Source: Paracoccaceae bacterium (GTDB taxonomy: Bacteria; Pseudomonadota; Alphaproteobacteria; Rhodobacterales; Rhodobacteraceae). From it: DNA of 13,031 bases. The notes under the pieces were generated by a model. The model saw only the letters and a program-made list of their open reading frames with translations, was not told the origin of the DNA and ran no database searches. A program made the position numbers and the translations under genes. The DNA is taken from the NCBI GenBank assembly GCA_002400675.1, contig NVQY01000052.1, positions 681 through 13,711 on the forward strand. Reading direction: 5' to 3'. Below are positions 6,258-13,031 of the stretch, one piece after another; position 1 is the first letter of the stretch, and every line of letters starts with the position of its first letter.

Positions 6258-7141
6258 TGAATTGGGCAGCCATCTCTTTTGACTGGAATCAAGTCCGGGC
6301 GTTTCTTGCTACGGTCGAAGAGGGGTCCTTGTCGGCGGCGGCGCGGGCCTTGCGGCTGACGCAACCAACGCTGGGGCGGCAGGTGTCGGCGCTGGAGGAT
6401 TCGCTGGGTGTGGTGTTGTTCGAACGCATCGGGCGCTCATTGGTGTTGACGCCGTCGGGGTTGGACCTGTTGGACCATGTGCGCGACATGGGCGAGGCGG
6501 CAAACCGTATATCGCTGGCGGCGTCGGGGCGCTCGCAGGTGATCGAAGGTGTGGTAAGGATCACCGCCAGCGATGCCATGTCGGCCTATTTCCTGCCGTC
6601 GGTTCTGTTGCAACTGCGCAAAGTGGCACCGGGGATCGTGATCGAAGTGGTGGCCTCAAACGCAATACGCGACCTGCGCCGGCGCGAGGCGGATATCGCC
6701 ATCCGCCATGTGCGCCCGGATCAGCCAGACCTGATTGCCCGGCTGGTAGCCGAGACAACCGGGCATCTTTATGCCGCACCCAGCTATCTGGGGCGGGTCG
6801 GGCGACCTGTCGATATGGCGGATATGGCGCGGCTGGATTTCATCGGATTTGAAGAGGGCGACGATCTGTTGAACGGGTTGAACGCAATGGGTCTGAACCT
6901 GACAAGGCGCAATTTCCCGATCGTTGCTGACAACGGCGTGGTCGCCTGGGAGATGACCAAACAGGGTTTGGGGGTCGGTGTGATGACCCGCGAAATTGCG
7001 GAATTGACCCCTGAGGTCGAGGTGGTCCTGCCGGATATTGCCCCGATCCCGGTGCCCGTCTGGTTGACCACGCATAGGGAATTGCACAGCAGTCGACGTA
7101 TCCGTCTGGTGTATGACCTGTTGGCGCAGGCGCTGGGGTAA
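6257..7141 (+). CDS. LysR family transcriptional regulator
   Basis: A 294-residue regulator. The N-terminal winged helix-turn-helix is complete (about residues 9-68), with the recognition region SLSAAARALRLTQPTLGRQV at 24-43, followed by the linker helix. The effector-binding domain of the periplasmic-binding-protein type covers about 97-290. The inducer is unknown. The ATG at 6257 has no Shine-Dalgarno, and a weak -10-like TTATAC lies only 9 nt before it, so translation from a leaderless transcript is possible. The gene is divergent from the methyltransferase and convergent with the ABC transporter operon, from which it is separated by a hairpin pair. By the usual LysR pattern it should control itself and the divergent gene. 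Confidence 0.94.
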   Translation: MNWAAISFDWNQVRAFLATVEEGSLSAAARALRLTQPTLGRQVSALEDSLGVVLFERIGRSLVLTPSGLDLLDHVRDMGEAANRISLAASGRSQVIEGVVRITASDAMSAYFLPSVLLQLRKVAPGIVIEVVASNAIRDLRRREADIAIRHVRPDQPDLIARLVAETTGHLYAAPSYLGRVGRPVDMADMARLDFIGFEEGDDLLNGLNAMGLNLTRRNFPIVADNGVVAWEMTKQGLGVGVMTREIAELTPEVEVVLPDIAPIPVPVWLTTHRELHSSRRIRLVYDLLAQALG

Positions 7142-7148
7142 AGCGGGT

Positions 7149-7208
7149 CGTAGGGTGGGTGAAACCCACCGTCGAGCCGTCGCAAAGGTGGGTTGCACCC
7201 ACCCTACG
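7149..7208. repeat. Paired REP-like hairpins, probable bidirectional terminator
   Basis: Left unit GGTGGGTGAAACCCACC (7154-7170) and right unit GGTGGGTTGCACCCACC (7187-7203) each fold into a 7-bp hairpin with a 3-nt loop. The two units are also inverse to each other: 7149-7170 pairs with 7187-7208 over 22 bp with one mismatch, with CGTAGGGTGGGT and ACCCACCCTACG as the outer 12 bp. The element fills the gap between the converging lysR and ABC permease genes, ending 1 nt from the permease stop codon. From memory, GTAGGGTGGGT-type palindromes are scattered in many bacterial genomes. No T-run follows either side. Confidence 0.85.
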
Positions 7209-7209
7209 G

Positions 7210-7971
7210 TTAGCTGCGGATACGCCACCCGGTTTTGAATATCCACCAGATCACCGCGAGGCACAGCAGGGTAAAACCACCCGTGGCCGCAAGGCTAAGG
7301 CCAATCGGCACATCGGCGATGTCAAAGAATGCCCAGCGGAACCCGGAGATCAGGTAAACCACCGGGTTGAACATGGTGATCGTCTGCCACGCCGGCGGCA
7401 ACATGGAGATCGAATAGAACGACCCGCCAAGAAAGATCAGCGGCGTGACGATCAGCAGCGGCACCAGTTGCAGTTTCTCGAAATTGTCGGCCCAGATGCC
7501 GATGATGAACCCCAACAGCGCAAAGCTGAGGCAGGTCAGCACAAGGAACGTCACCATCGCCAACGGGTGGGCGATCTGCACGTCGACAAACAGGGTGGCA
7601 GTGATCAGGATCACCACGCCGATGAACAGCGCCTTGGTCGCCGCCGCCCCCACATACCCCAGCACGATTTCAAGGAAACTGACCGGGGCCGACAGCAATT
7701 CATAGATCGTGCCGATGAATTTCGGGAAATAGATGCCAAACGCTGCGTTTGAGATGGATTGGGTTATGACCGACAACATGATCAGGCCCGGCACGATGAA
7801 CGCGCCATAGCTGACGCCTTCGACCTCTTGAATGCGGCTGCCGATGGCCGCACCAAACACCACAAAGTAAAGCGAGGTGGACAGCACCGGCGACAGGAAA
7901 CTTTGCGCCAGCGTGCGAAAGAAACGTGCCATTTCAAAGCGGTAGATAGACCAAACGGCTGTCCAGTTCAT
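7210..7971 (-). CDS. ABC-2 type transporter permease (YadH-like)
   Basis: Membrane subunit of an ABC exporter, 253 residues, with six hydrophobic segments in the ABC-2 arrangement. Amphipathic start [10 protein letters not shown] is followed by segments near 28-45, 57-80, 103-130, 138-160, 168-186 and 228-246. The conserved C-terminal [16 protein letters not shown] (201-216) is the family signature before the last segment. The nearest characterised relatives are YadH and the NodJ/DrrB group, which move lipids, polysaccharides or drugs; the cargo here is unknown. The ATG overlaps the ATPase stop by 4 bases (ATGA), and GAGGA lies 6 nt before it, so the two subunits are made together. The last codon is 1 nt from the REP-like element. 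Confidence 0.93.
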   Translation of the reverse strand: MNWTAVWSIYRFEMARFFRTLAQSFLSPVLSTSLYFVVFGAAIGSRIQEVEGVSYGAFIVPGLIMLSVITQSISNAAFGIYFPKFIGTIYELLSAPVSFLEIVLGYVGAAATKALFIGVVILITATLFVDVQIAHPLAMVTFLVLTCLSFALLGFIIGIWADNFEKLQLVPLLIVTPLIFLGGSFYSISMLPPAWQTITMFNPVVYLISGFRWAFFDIADVPIGLSLAATGGFTLLCLAVIWWIFKTGWRIRS

Positions 7972-8897
7972 GCCGCGTCCTCGCGCACCAGTCCGACGAA
8001 TATCTGTTCAAGCGTGCTTTGGCGGGTTTGCACATCGGCCAGCACCAGCCCGGCGGCGGCGACCTGTTGCAACAGCGTGGTGATGCCGGTGCGTTCGGCG
8101 TTGGTGTCATAGGTATAGGTCAGGGTTTTGCCATCCGGCCCGAGGGACAGATTGAAGGGGGCAAGCGTGTCGGGGATGGTGTCGATGGTATCGGTCAGGA
8201 TCACGTCCAGTTGCTTTTCGCCCATGCGGGCCAACAGGGTGGCTTTGTCCTCGACCAGCAAAAGTTCGCCGTGGTTGATGATGCCGACGCGGTCGGCGAT
8301 GGCTTCGGCCTCTTCTATGTAATGCGTGGTCAGGATGATGGTGACGCCATCGGCCTTGAGGTCGGCGACGATGCCCCACATGTCCTTGCGCAATTCCACA
8401 TCGACCCCGGCGGTGGGCTCGTCAAGGAACAGCACACGCGGTTCGTGGGAAAGCGCCTTGGCGATCAGCACCCGGCGTTTCATGCCGCCGGACAACGCCT
8501 TGAGGGGGGAGTCCTTTTTGTCCCATAGGGACAGCTTGCGCAGGATGTCTTGGATCAGGGCGTCATTGCGGGGTTTGCCAAAAATGCCACGGGAAAAGCG
8601 CACGGTGTTGAACACGGTTTCAAACGGTTCAAGCTGGATTTCCTGAGGCACAAGGCCGATCAGCCTGCGCGCGGCGCGGAAATCGGTGGTAATGTCGTGG
8701 CCATCCACGGTGACGCTGCCCGAGGTGGGGGTGATGATGCCGCAGATGGTCGAGATCAGCGTGGTTTTGCCCGCGCCATTGGGACCAAGCAAAGCAAGGA
8801 TTTCGCCCGCTTTGATGTCCAGCGTCACGCCCTTGAGCGCCTGAAACCCATCGGGATAGGTTTTGCGCAACTCACGGATGGTAAGGATTGCCGCCAT
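7968..8897 (-). CDS. ABC transporter ATP-binding protein (YadG-like)
   Basis: ATPase subunit of the ABC-2 exporter, 309 residues. It has Walker A GPNGAGKT (38-45), Q-loop Q85 in LVPQEI, signature LSGGM (135-139), Walker B VLFLDEP with catalytic E160, D-loop GVD (164-166) and switch H192 in [10 protein letters not shown]. Beyond the nucleotide-binding domain, a C-terminal extension of about 85 residues with no motif I can name completes the YadG/CcmA-like length. The ATG at 8897 starts 4 nt after the CoxG-like gene stop and lacks its own good Shine-Dalgarno, which suggests translational coupling. It should form the 2+2 exporter with the permease encoded next. Confidence 0.95.
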   Translation of the reverse strand: MAAILTIRELRKTYPDGFQALKGVTLDIKAGEILALLGPNGAGKTTLISTICGIITPTSGSVTVDGHDITTDFRAARRLIGLVPQEIQLEPFETVFNTVRFSRGIFGKPRNDALIQDILRKLSLWDKKDSPLKALSGGMKRRVLIAKALSHEPRVLFLDEPTAGVDVELRKDMWGIVADLKADGVTIILTTHYIEEAEAIADRVGIINHGELLLVEDKATLLARMGEKQLDVILTDTIDTIPDTLAPFNLSLGPDGKTLTYTYDTNAERTGITTLLQQVAAAGLVLADVQTRQSTLEQIFVGLVREDAA

Positions 8898-8901
8898 TCG
8901 G

Positions 8902-9426
8902 TCAGTCGCGCCCGGTGATTTTCTTGAGCCAGCCCTTTTTGGCGGGGGCCTCGTCCGTCCCTTGCGGGTCGTCCTCGGGGGTGGGGGGGCCTTCGATTGT
9001 GGTTTGCAGGTTGGTAAAGAACTGATCGGCCATTTTCTTGGCGAACCCGTCGATCAGGCGGCTGCCGAGTTGGGCGATCTTGCCGCCGACTTTTGCCTCT
9101 ACGTCATAGGCCAGAAGGGTGCCGGTTGCGGTTGGCGTCAGGGTCACCATCGCTCCGCCCTTGGCAAAGCCGGCCGCGCCGCCCTTGCCTTCGCCGGCGA
9201 TGGTCAGGGATTGGTTTTCCACCATGTCGGACATGGTGACGACGCCCTTGAACGTCGCCTTAACCGGCCCGACCCGTTGGGTGACCGAGGCGGTATAACC
9301 ATCGTCTGGATTGCCCGACACTTCGGTGGCACCGGGCACGCAGGCCTTGAGAACCTCGGGGTCGAGAAGCGCGGCGTAGACGGTGGCGGGGTCGGCGGCG
9401 ATTTCGCGTTGGTCGCTCATCTGCAT
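8902..9426 (-). CDS. CoxG-like SRPBCC family protein
   Basis: A 174-residue protein of the CoxG (carbon monoxide dehydrogenase subunit G) family, with a START-like lipid-binding fold. Diagnostic stretches are LLDPEVLKACVPGA (20-33), the glycine-rich AGEGKGGAAGFAKGGAMV (77-94), and GGKIAQLGSRLIDGFAKKMA (114-133). An acidic, proline-rich linker (about 147-162) leads to a short basic tail KKGWLKKITGRD that could touch the membrane. No CO dehydrogenase genes are in the window, so this is an orphan copy. The start ATG 9426 was chosen for GGGAG 8 nt upstream; an ATG two codons later is possible, and a longer reading to 9528 has no such support. It is the first gene of an operon with the ABC exporter. 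Confidence 0.88.
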   Translation of the reverse strand: MQMSDQREIAADPATVYAALLDPEVLKACVPGATEVSGNPDDGYTASVTQRVGPVKATFKGVVTMSDMVENQSLTIAGEGKGGAAGFAKGGAMVTLTPTATGTLLAYDVEAKVGGKIAQLGSRLIDGFAKKMADQFFTNLQTTIEGPPTPEDDPQGTDEAPAKKGWLKKITGRD

Positions 9427-9471
9427 TAGGGCGGCTCCCGTGGGGAAAACTGGGGTGTCTGGGTGACGATA

Positions 9472-9499
9472 TATATAGACGCGGTTCACACAAGGCCAA
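9472..9499 (-). promoter_or_regulatory. Candidate promoter of the coxG-ABC operon
   Basis: The minus strand reads TTGGCC (9499-9494), 16 nt, TATATA (9477-9472). Both hexamers match the sigma-70 consensus in 4 of 6 positions. The run TATATATA stands out from the GC-rich surroundings. It lies about 46 nt before the CoxG-like start codon. Confidence 0.4.
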
Positions 9500-9558
9500 G
9501 CGAAAATGTCGCAATTCGGCATGGACACGCGGTTTGCCTGTGATAGCGATGCGGCACC

Positions 9559-9585
9559 GGCGGGGTATTTTCACCGCCCAAGGAG
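9559..9585 (+). other. Small inverted repeat just before a strong ribosome binding site
   Basis: GGCGG (9559-9563) and CCGCC (9574-9578) can pair around a 10-nt AT-rich loop, and AAGGAG (9580-9585) follows at once, 6 nt before the DMT permease ATG. The 5-bp stem is short; it may influence ribosome access or be chance. The remainder of 9427-9591 shows no gene. Confidence 0.3.
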
Positions 9586-9591
9586 ACCCAA

Positions 9592-10569
9592 ATGCCAGCC
9601 GCCCCCACCCCCCGGCCCACCGCCGGGATCGCCTTTATTCTGTTTGGAATGCTGGCAATTTCCGTCAACGACATGATGATCAAACAACTGTCGGGGGGCT
9701 ATCCGTTGCATCAGATCGTGTTCACCCGGTCGATCATCGGCATCTGTTTCACCCTGATGCTGGTGCAGATGGAAGGCGGGTGGCGGATTCTGAAAACCAG
9801 CCGTCCGGGGCTGCATATCATGCGTGGGCTGTTGGTCGTGGTGTCGAATCTGGCGTTTTTCTCGGCGTTGGCGGTGTTGCCGCTGGCCGAGGCAACCGCG
9901 CTGTTCTTTGTCGCGCCGTTGTTCATCACCTTGCTGTCGATTCCGGTGCTGGGCGAAAAGGTCGGGCCGTTGCGGATCGGGGCGGTGGTGTTCGGGTTCA
10001 TCGGCGTGATCATCATGCAGCGCCCCTGGCAAAGCGGAGAGGCCTTGCAGGCCGACCGCTGGGTGTTGCTGTTGCCGGTGTTCGCGGCGCTGACTTATGC
10101 GGGGATGCAGGTGATGACCCGCAAGCTGGGCGGGCAAAGCAAGGCCTCGGCGATGGCGTTTTACATTCAGATGACCTTTATTGTGGTGTCGGGGCTGTTC
10201 TGGCTGGTGGCCGGGGACGGGCGGTTTGCCGGGACTGGCAATCCAAGCGTTGAATTTCTGTTGCGGGCGTGGATATGGCCTGCCGCAGGGGATTGGAAAT
10301 ACATGATCGGGCTGGGGTTAAATGCGGCGATCGTCGGCTATAGTCTTAGTCAGGCGTATCGGATCACCGATGCCGCCACCATCGCGCCGTTTGAATATAT
10401 CGGCCTGCCGCTGGCGGTGTTCTGGGGCTGGCTGATCTGGTCTGATTTGCCGGTTTGGGAGGTCTGGACCGGCATGGCGATGATCGCCGGGGCCGGGTTG
10501 TTCGTGTTCCTGCGCGAACAGCAAAAGGCGCGGAAAGTGGCGCGTGGGCCGGTGCATGGGCGCTATTAA
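9592..10569 (+). CDS. DMT superfamily permease (EamA domains)
   Basis: Inner-membrane transporter of 325 residues with about ten hydrophobic segments, made of two EamA repeats (about 10-145 and 158-310). The first repeat begins GIAFILFGMLAISVNDMMIK and has the typical PLAEATALFFVAPLFITLLS stretch (residues 97-116); the second has the matching ITDAATIAPFEYIGLPLAV near residues 260-278. The family exports or imports amino acids, nucleotide-like molecules and other metabolites; substrate cannot be assigned. The C-terminus is basic and cytoplasmic by the positive-inside rule. The start has a strong Shine-Dalgarno. The MocR-type regulator gene follows on the same strand after 43 nt, so this permease may be part of its regulon or operon. 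Confidence 0.92.
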   Translation: MPAAPTPRPTAGIAFILFGMLAISVNDMMIKQLSGGYPLHQIVFTRSIIGICFTLMLVQMEGGWRILKTSRPGLHIMRGLLVVVSNLAFFSALAVLPLAEATALFFVAPLFITLLSIPVLGEKVGPLRIGAVVFGFIGVIIMQRPWQSGEALQADRWVLLLPVFAALTYAGMQVMTRKLGGQSKASAMAFYIQMTFIVVSGLFWLVAGDGRFAGTGNPSVEFLLRAWIWPAAGDWKYMIGLGLNAAIVGYSLSQAYRITDAATIAPFEYIGLPLAVFWGWLIWSDLPVWEVWTGMAMIAGAGLFVFLREQQKARKVARGPVHGRY

Positions 10570-10576
10570 GGCCAGA

Positions 10577-10603
10577 TTGCACCCGGTTTAAGTCCAGTAT
10601 AAA
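10577..10603 (+). promoter_or_regulatory. Possible promoter of the MocR-type gene
   Basis: TATAAA (10598-10603) is a 5 of 6 match to a -10 element, with a weak TTGCAC (10577-10582) 15 nt before it. If used, transcription would start only about 2-5 nt before the ATG at 10613. It suggests the regulator may also be expressed apart from the permease. Confidence 0.3.
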
Positions 10604-10612
10604 AGGGTCCCC

Positions 10613-12082
10613 ATGGCAATCTCGGTCGAAACCTTTTTCCTGAACCCGGACGCGCAGGGCACCTTGCAGGCGCGCATTCAACAGATGGTTGCCGAAGGCA
10701 TCCTGTCGGGGCGGTTTCATTTCGGGGAAAAGATGCCGTCGTCGCGCAAACTGGCCGCACATCTGGGGATCGCAAGGATCACCGTGACGCTGGCCTATAC
10801 CGAACTTGTCGCCAATGACTACCTTAGTGCGCGCGGGCGATCGGGCTATTATGTATCGGAAAACGCGCCGGTGCCGCCGGTCTATGCGCCGCTTGCCAGA
10901 AACCCCGACAAGGTCGATTGGGACCGCGCCATCACCCATAGTTTCACCGGAGGCGACACCCCCGAAAAGCCGGAAAACTGGCGCAAGATGCGCTATCCGT
11001 TCATTTACGGGCAGGCCGATCCGACGCTGTTTGATCACGCCAACTGGCGGCTGTGCGCGTTGCGGGCGCTGGGGCAAAAGGACTTTGCCGCGCTGACCGG
11101 GGATTACTTTGATCGGGACGATCCGTTGTTGGTCGAATACATCGCCCGCCACACATTGCCCCGGCGTGGCATCACCGCGCGGCCCGAGGAAATCCTGATC
11201 ACCATGGGCGCACAGAACGCCCTGTGGCTGACGGCGCAACTGCTGCTGGGCGGGCGCAAAAAGGCGGTGATCGAAGACCCATGTTACTACGCGCAACGCG
11301 ACCTGCTGACCCATTTGCGCTGTCAGATAACGGCCGTTCCGGTTGATGCCGACGGCCTGCCGCCCGAGGCGATTCCGACCGATACGGATGTGATTTTCAC
11401 CACCCCCAGCCATCAATGCCCGACCACTGCGACCATGCCTTTGCCACGCCGTCACGCCTTGCTGGAGCGCGCCCGGGAACTGGACGCGCTGATCGTCGAG
11501 GATGATTACGAGTTCGAGATGTCGTTTCTGGCCGCGCCCTATCCGGCGCTCAAGTCGTTGGATCGCGACGGGCGGGTGATCTATGTGGGCAGCTTTTCAA
11601 AGTCGCTGTTTCCGGGGCTGAGGCTGGGTTATCTGGTCGGGTCCGAGGCCTTTATCCGCGAGGCCCGCGCCCTGCGCGCCAACATGTTGCGCCATCCGCC
11701 GGGGCATATTCAGCGCACGGCGGCCTATTTCCTGAGTCTGGGGTATTATGATGCGCAGATCCGGCGCATGGGCGTGGTGCTGCATGATCGTCGCGCGGCG
11801 ATAGAGACTGCGGTGGCGGAACACGGGTTACGCATTGCCGGGCGCGGGGTTTATGGCGGGTCGTCCGTGTGGATGCGCGCCGAAACAGGCGTGGATACCG
11901 AAGCGTTGGCGCAGGATCTACGCGCGCGGGATGTCCTGATCGAACCGGGGGCGGCGTTTTTTGCCGGGCCGGACAAGCCGCGCAATTGTTTCCGGTTGGG
12001 GTATTCGTCGATTCCGGCGACAAGGATCGCCTCGGGAATCGGGTTGATTGCCGGGGCGTTAAAGGGAAATCGTGAGTCATGA
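10613..12082 (+). CDS. MocR/PdxR-type GntR regulator with aminotransferase domain
   Basis: A 489-residue fusion of a GntR winged helix-turn-helix (about 14-82: MPSSRKLAAHLGIARITVTL at 41-60) to a fold-type I PLP aminotransferase domain (about 125-489). PLP residues are visible: D297/D298 in VEDDYE for the pyridine nitrogen, the Schiff-base lysine K330 in GSFSKSLFPGLRLGY, and a C-terminal FRLGYSS arginine for the substrate carboxylate. Such proteins sense PLP or an amino-acid-like ligand and are usually regulators, not enzymes. The segment TPSHQCPTTATMP (264-276) departs from the more usual HQYPTG form. A weak AAGGG precedes the ATG. The gene is 43 nt after the DMT permease and overlaps the next gene by 4 bases. 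The target is unknown: PdxR would act on vitamin B6 genes, none of which are here. Confidence 0.93.
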   Translation: MAISVETFFLNPDAQGTLQARIQQMVAEGILSGRFHFGEKMPSSRKLAAHLGIARITVTLAYTELVANDYLSARGRSGYYVSENAPVPPVYAPLARNPDKVDWDRAITHSFTGGDTPEKPENWRKMRYPFIYGQADPTLFDHANWRLCALRALGQKDFAALTGDYFDRDDPLLVEYIARHTLPRRGITARPEEILITMGAQNALWLTAQLLLGGRKKAVIEDPCYYAQRDLLTHLRCQITAVPVDADGLPPEAIPTDTDVIFTTPSHQCPTTATMPLPRRHALLERARELDALIVEDDYEFEMSFLAAPYPALKSLDRDGRVIYVGSFSKSLFPGLRLGYLVGSEAFIREARALRANMLRHPPGHIQRTAAYFLSLGYYDAQIRRMGVVLHDRRAAIETAVAEHGLRIAGRGVYGGSSVWMRAETGVDTEALAQDLRARDVLIEPGAAFFAGPDKPRNCFRLGYSSIPATRIASGIGLIAGALKGNRES

Positions 12083-13031
12083 GTCAGTTTGCACAGGTTC
12101 TTCAGGCCTATCGCGATGCGTGGTCGCGCCGGCAGGTGTTTGTCGCCATCCGGGTCACGTTGCAGGTCGCCGCGTGGGTGGCGATTGCGCCGGCGATTGC
12201 CGGATTGGTGGCGCTTGCGGTATCCTTAAGCAATCAGTCGGCGCTGACCGATCAGGATATTGCCCGGTTTCTGCTGACGCCGGGCGGGTTCATTGCCGGG
12301 ATCGGGGTTGCCGCCGTCTGGCTGGTGGCGTCGATCTGGGGCTTTGCGATGATGGTGGCGGTCTATCGCGCCGGGCCGCTGACCCCTTGGCCGGCAATGG
12401 TGCGCGCGCTTGTCGCGGTGGCGCGTCGGGCGAAAGAGTTGCTGATCTTTGCCGCGCTGTTTGAGCTGCGGGTGCTGGCGATGGTGGTGCCGTTTCTGGT
12501 CGTCGGGTTGTTTGTGGCAAGCCGGTTCATGGGCGAATTCGACATCAATTATTACCTGACCTATCGCCCGCCCGAGTTTCTGACCGGGGTGGCGATCATT
12601 GCCGTTGTATTGGCGGTGATGGCGGCGCTGTTGCTGTGGGTCCTGTCGGGCTGGGCACTGGCGCTGCATCTGGTGGTGTTTGGCGATGTGTCACCGCGCG
12701 CCGCCTTTGGTCAAAGCACGCAGCGGATGCAGGGGCGGCGCGCGGCGTTGGCGATGGGGCTGGTGTGGTGGCTGGGCATATTGCTGGCGCTGGGAGGGGG
12801 TCTAAGCGTTATTGCCGGGCTGGCGTTCAATCTGGTGCCGCTGGCACCGGGCGCGGGGCTAAAGCTGGCGCTGAGTTTGACGGCGGTGATCGGCGCGGTG
12901 TGGATGCTGGCCAATCTGGTGCTGGGGGCGGTTGGCATGGGGGCGCTGGCGCGTCTGCTGGACGGCTATTACCGCGACGCCACCCCGTTGGCGCCGTTGC
13001 CCAAAGGGACCGGCGCGTCGCTGAAAGCAAG
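12079..13031 (+). CDS. Glycerophosphodiester phosphodiesterase membrane domain, N-terminal part (cut by window edge)
   Basis: An open frame of 317 codons that runs off the right edge without a stop. It begins MSQFAQVLQAYRDAW and has about six long hydrophobic segments (near 24-47, 73-97, 118-145, 170-200, 228-255 and 264-295). FDINYYLTYRPPEF (154-167), between the third and fourth segments, is the stretch I associate with the membrane domain of membrane-type glycerophosphodiester phosphodiesterases, where a soluble TIM-barrel GDPD domain follows. That catalytic domain would lie beyond the window, so activity cannot be confirmed; a membrane-only homologue is possible. The enzyme splits glycerophosphodiesters into glycerol-3-phosphate and an alcohol. 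The ATG overlaps the MocR-type stop (ATGA), pointing to coupled translation. Confidence 0.72.
   Translation, partial: MSQFAQVLQAYRDAWSRRQVFVAIRVTLQVAAWVAIAPAIAGLVALAVSLSNQSALTDQDIARFLLTPGGFIAGIGVAAVWLVASIWGFAMMVAVYRAGPLTPWPAMVRALVAVARRAKELLIFAALFELRVLAMVVPFLVVGLFVASRFMGEFDINYYLTYRPPEFLTGVAIIAVVLAVMAALLLWVLSGWALALHLVVFGDVSPRAAFGQSTQRMQGRRAALAMGLVWWLGILLALGGGLSVIAGLAFNLVPLAPGAGLKLALSLTAVIGAVWMLANLVLGAVGMGALARLLDGYYRDATPLAPLPKGTGASLKA

Noticed and set aside
6656..7264. A 202-codon minus-strand frame across lysR and the hairpin pair
   Set aside because: It is antisense to the conserved effector domain of LysR and crosses the REP-like element.
8902..9426. CO dehydrogenase locus
   Set aside because: Only the CoxG-like gene is present; no coxM, coxS or coxL is found.
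9534..10253. A 239-codon plus-strand frame overlapping the start of the DMT permease
   Set aside because: It lies in a different frame over the same DNA; only the 9592 frame has a Shine-Dalgarno and the EamA pattern.
10364..11455. A 363-codon minus-strand frame opposite the permease and MocR genes
   Set aside because: It spans two well-supported plus-strand genes, has no domain I recognise, and looks like a GC-driven shadow.

Overview
The window looks like a chromosomal segment from an alphaproteobacterium, most likely of the order Rhodobacterales (Roseobacter or Rhodobacter type). The coding DNA is GC-rich, the proteins resemble that group, and the uvrC then pgsA order with a nearby S49 peptidase and CaCA antiporter is, from memory, typical of it. 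I see no tRNA, rRNA, CRISPR array, transposase, phage gene or plasmid gene. Most of the window is core metabolism and transport, with a few regulatory oddities.

Left block (1-6171, all on the minus strand, transcribed right to left): a SAM methyltransferase; an S49 peptidase; a 56-residue membrane and zinc-ribbon protein starting with GTG; a Na+/Ca2+ antiporter; a pteridine-reductase-like SDR (FolM type); the excinuclease subunit UvrC; and the beginning of PgsA, cut by the left edge. Peptidase, small protein and antiporter are tightly coupled (1-nt gap, then a 4-base overlap), and the SDR follows after 29 nt. A 296-bp AT-rich gap separates the SDR from uvrC. It holds a good minus-strand promoter overlapped by a CtrA-like site, a perfect DnaA box and two inverted repeats.

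Middle block (6172-9426): a LysR regulator is divergent from the methyltransferase, with an operator-like dyad just before its start codon. It converges on a three-gene minus-strand operon of a CoxG/SRPBCC protein, an ABC ATPase and an ABC-2 permease (YadG/YadH type). The 68-bp gap between the converging genes is almost filled by a pair of REP-like hairpins that also pair with each other.

Right block (9592-13031, plus strand): a DMT/EamA permease, a MocR/PdxR-type GntR-aminotransferase regulator, and, overlapping it by 4 bases, the membrane domain of a glycerophosphodiester phosphodiesterase cut by the right edge.

I found no convincing undescribed multi-gene system. The best leads are the CtrA/DnaA-like control region before uvrC, the orphan CoxG-plus-exporter operon, the coupled zinc-ribbon small protein, the paired REP-like element, and the MocR-phosphodiesterase coupling.
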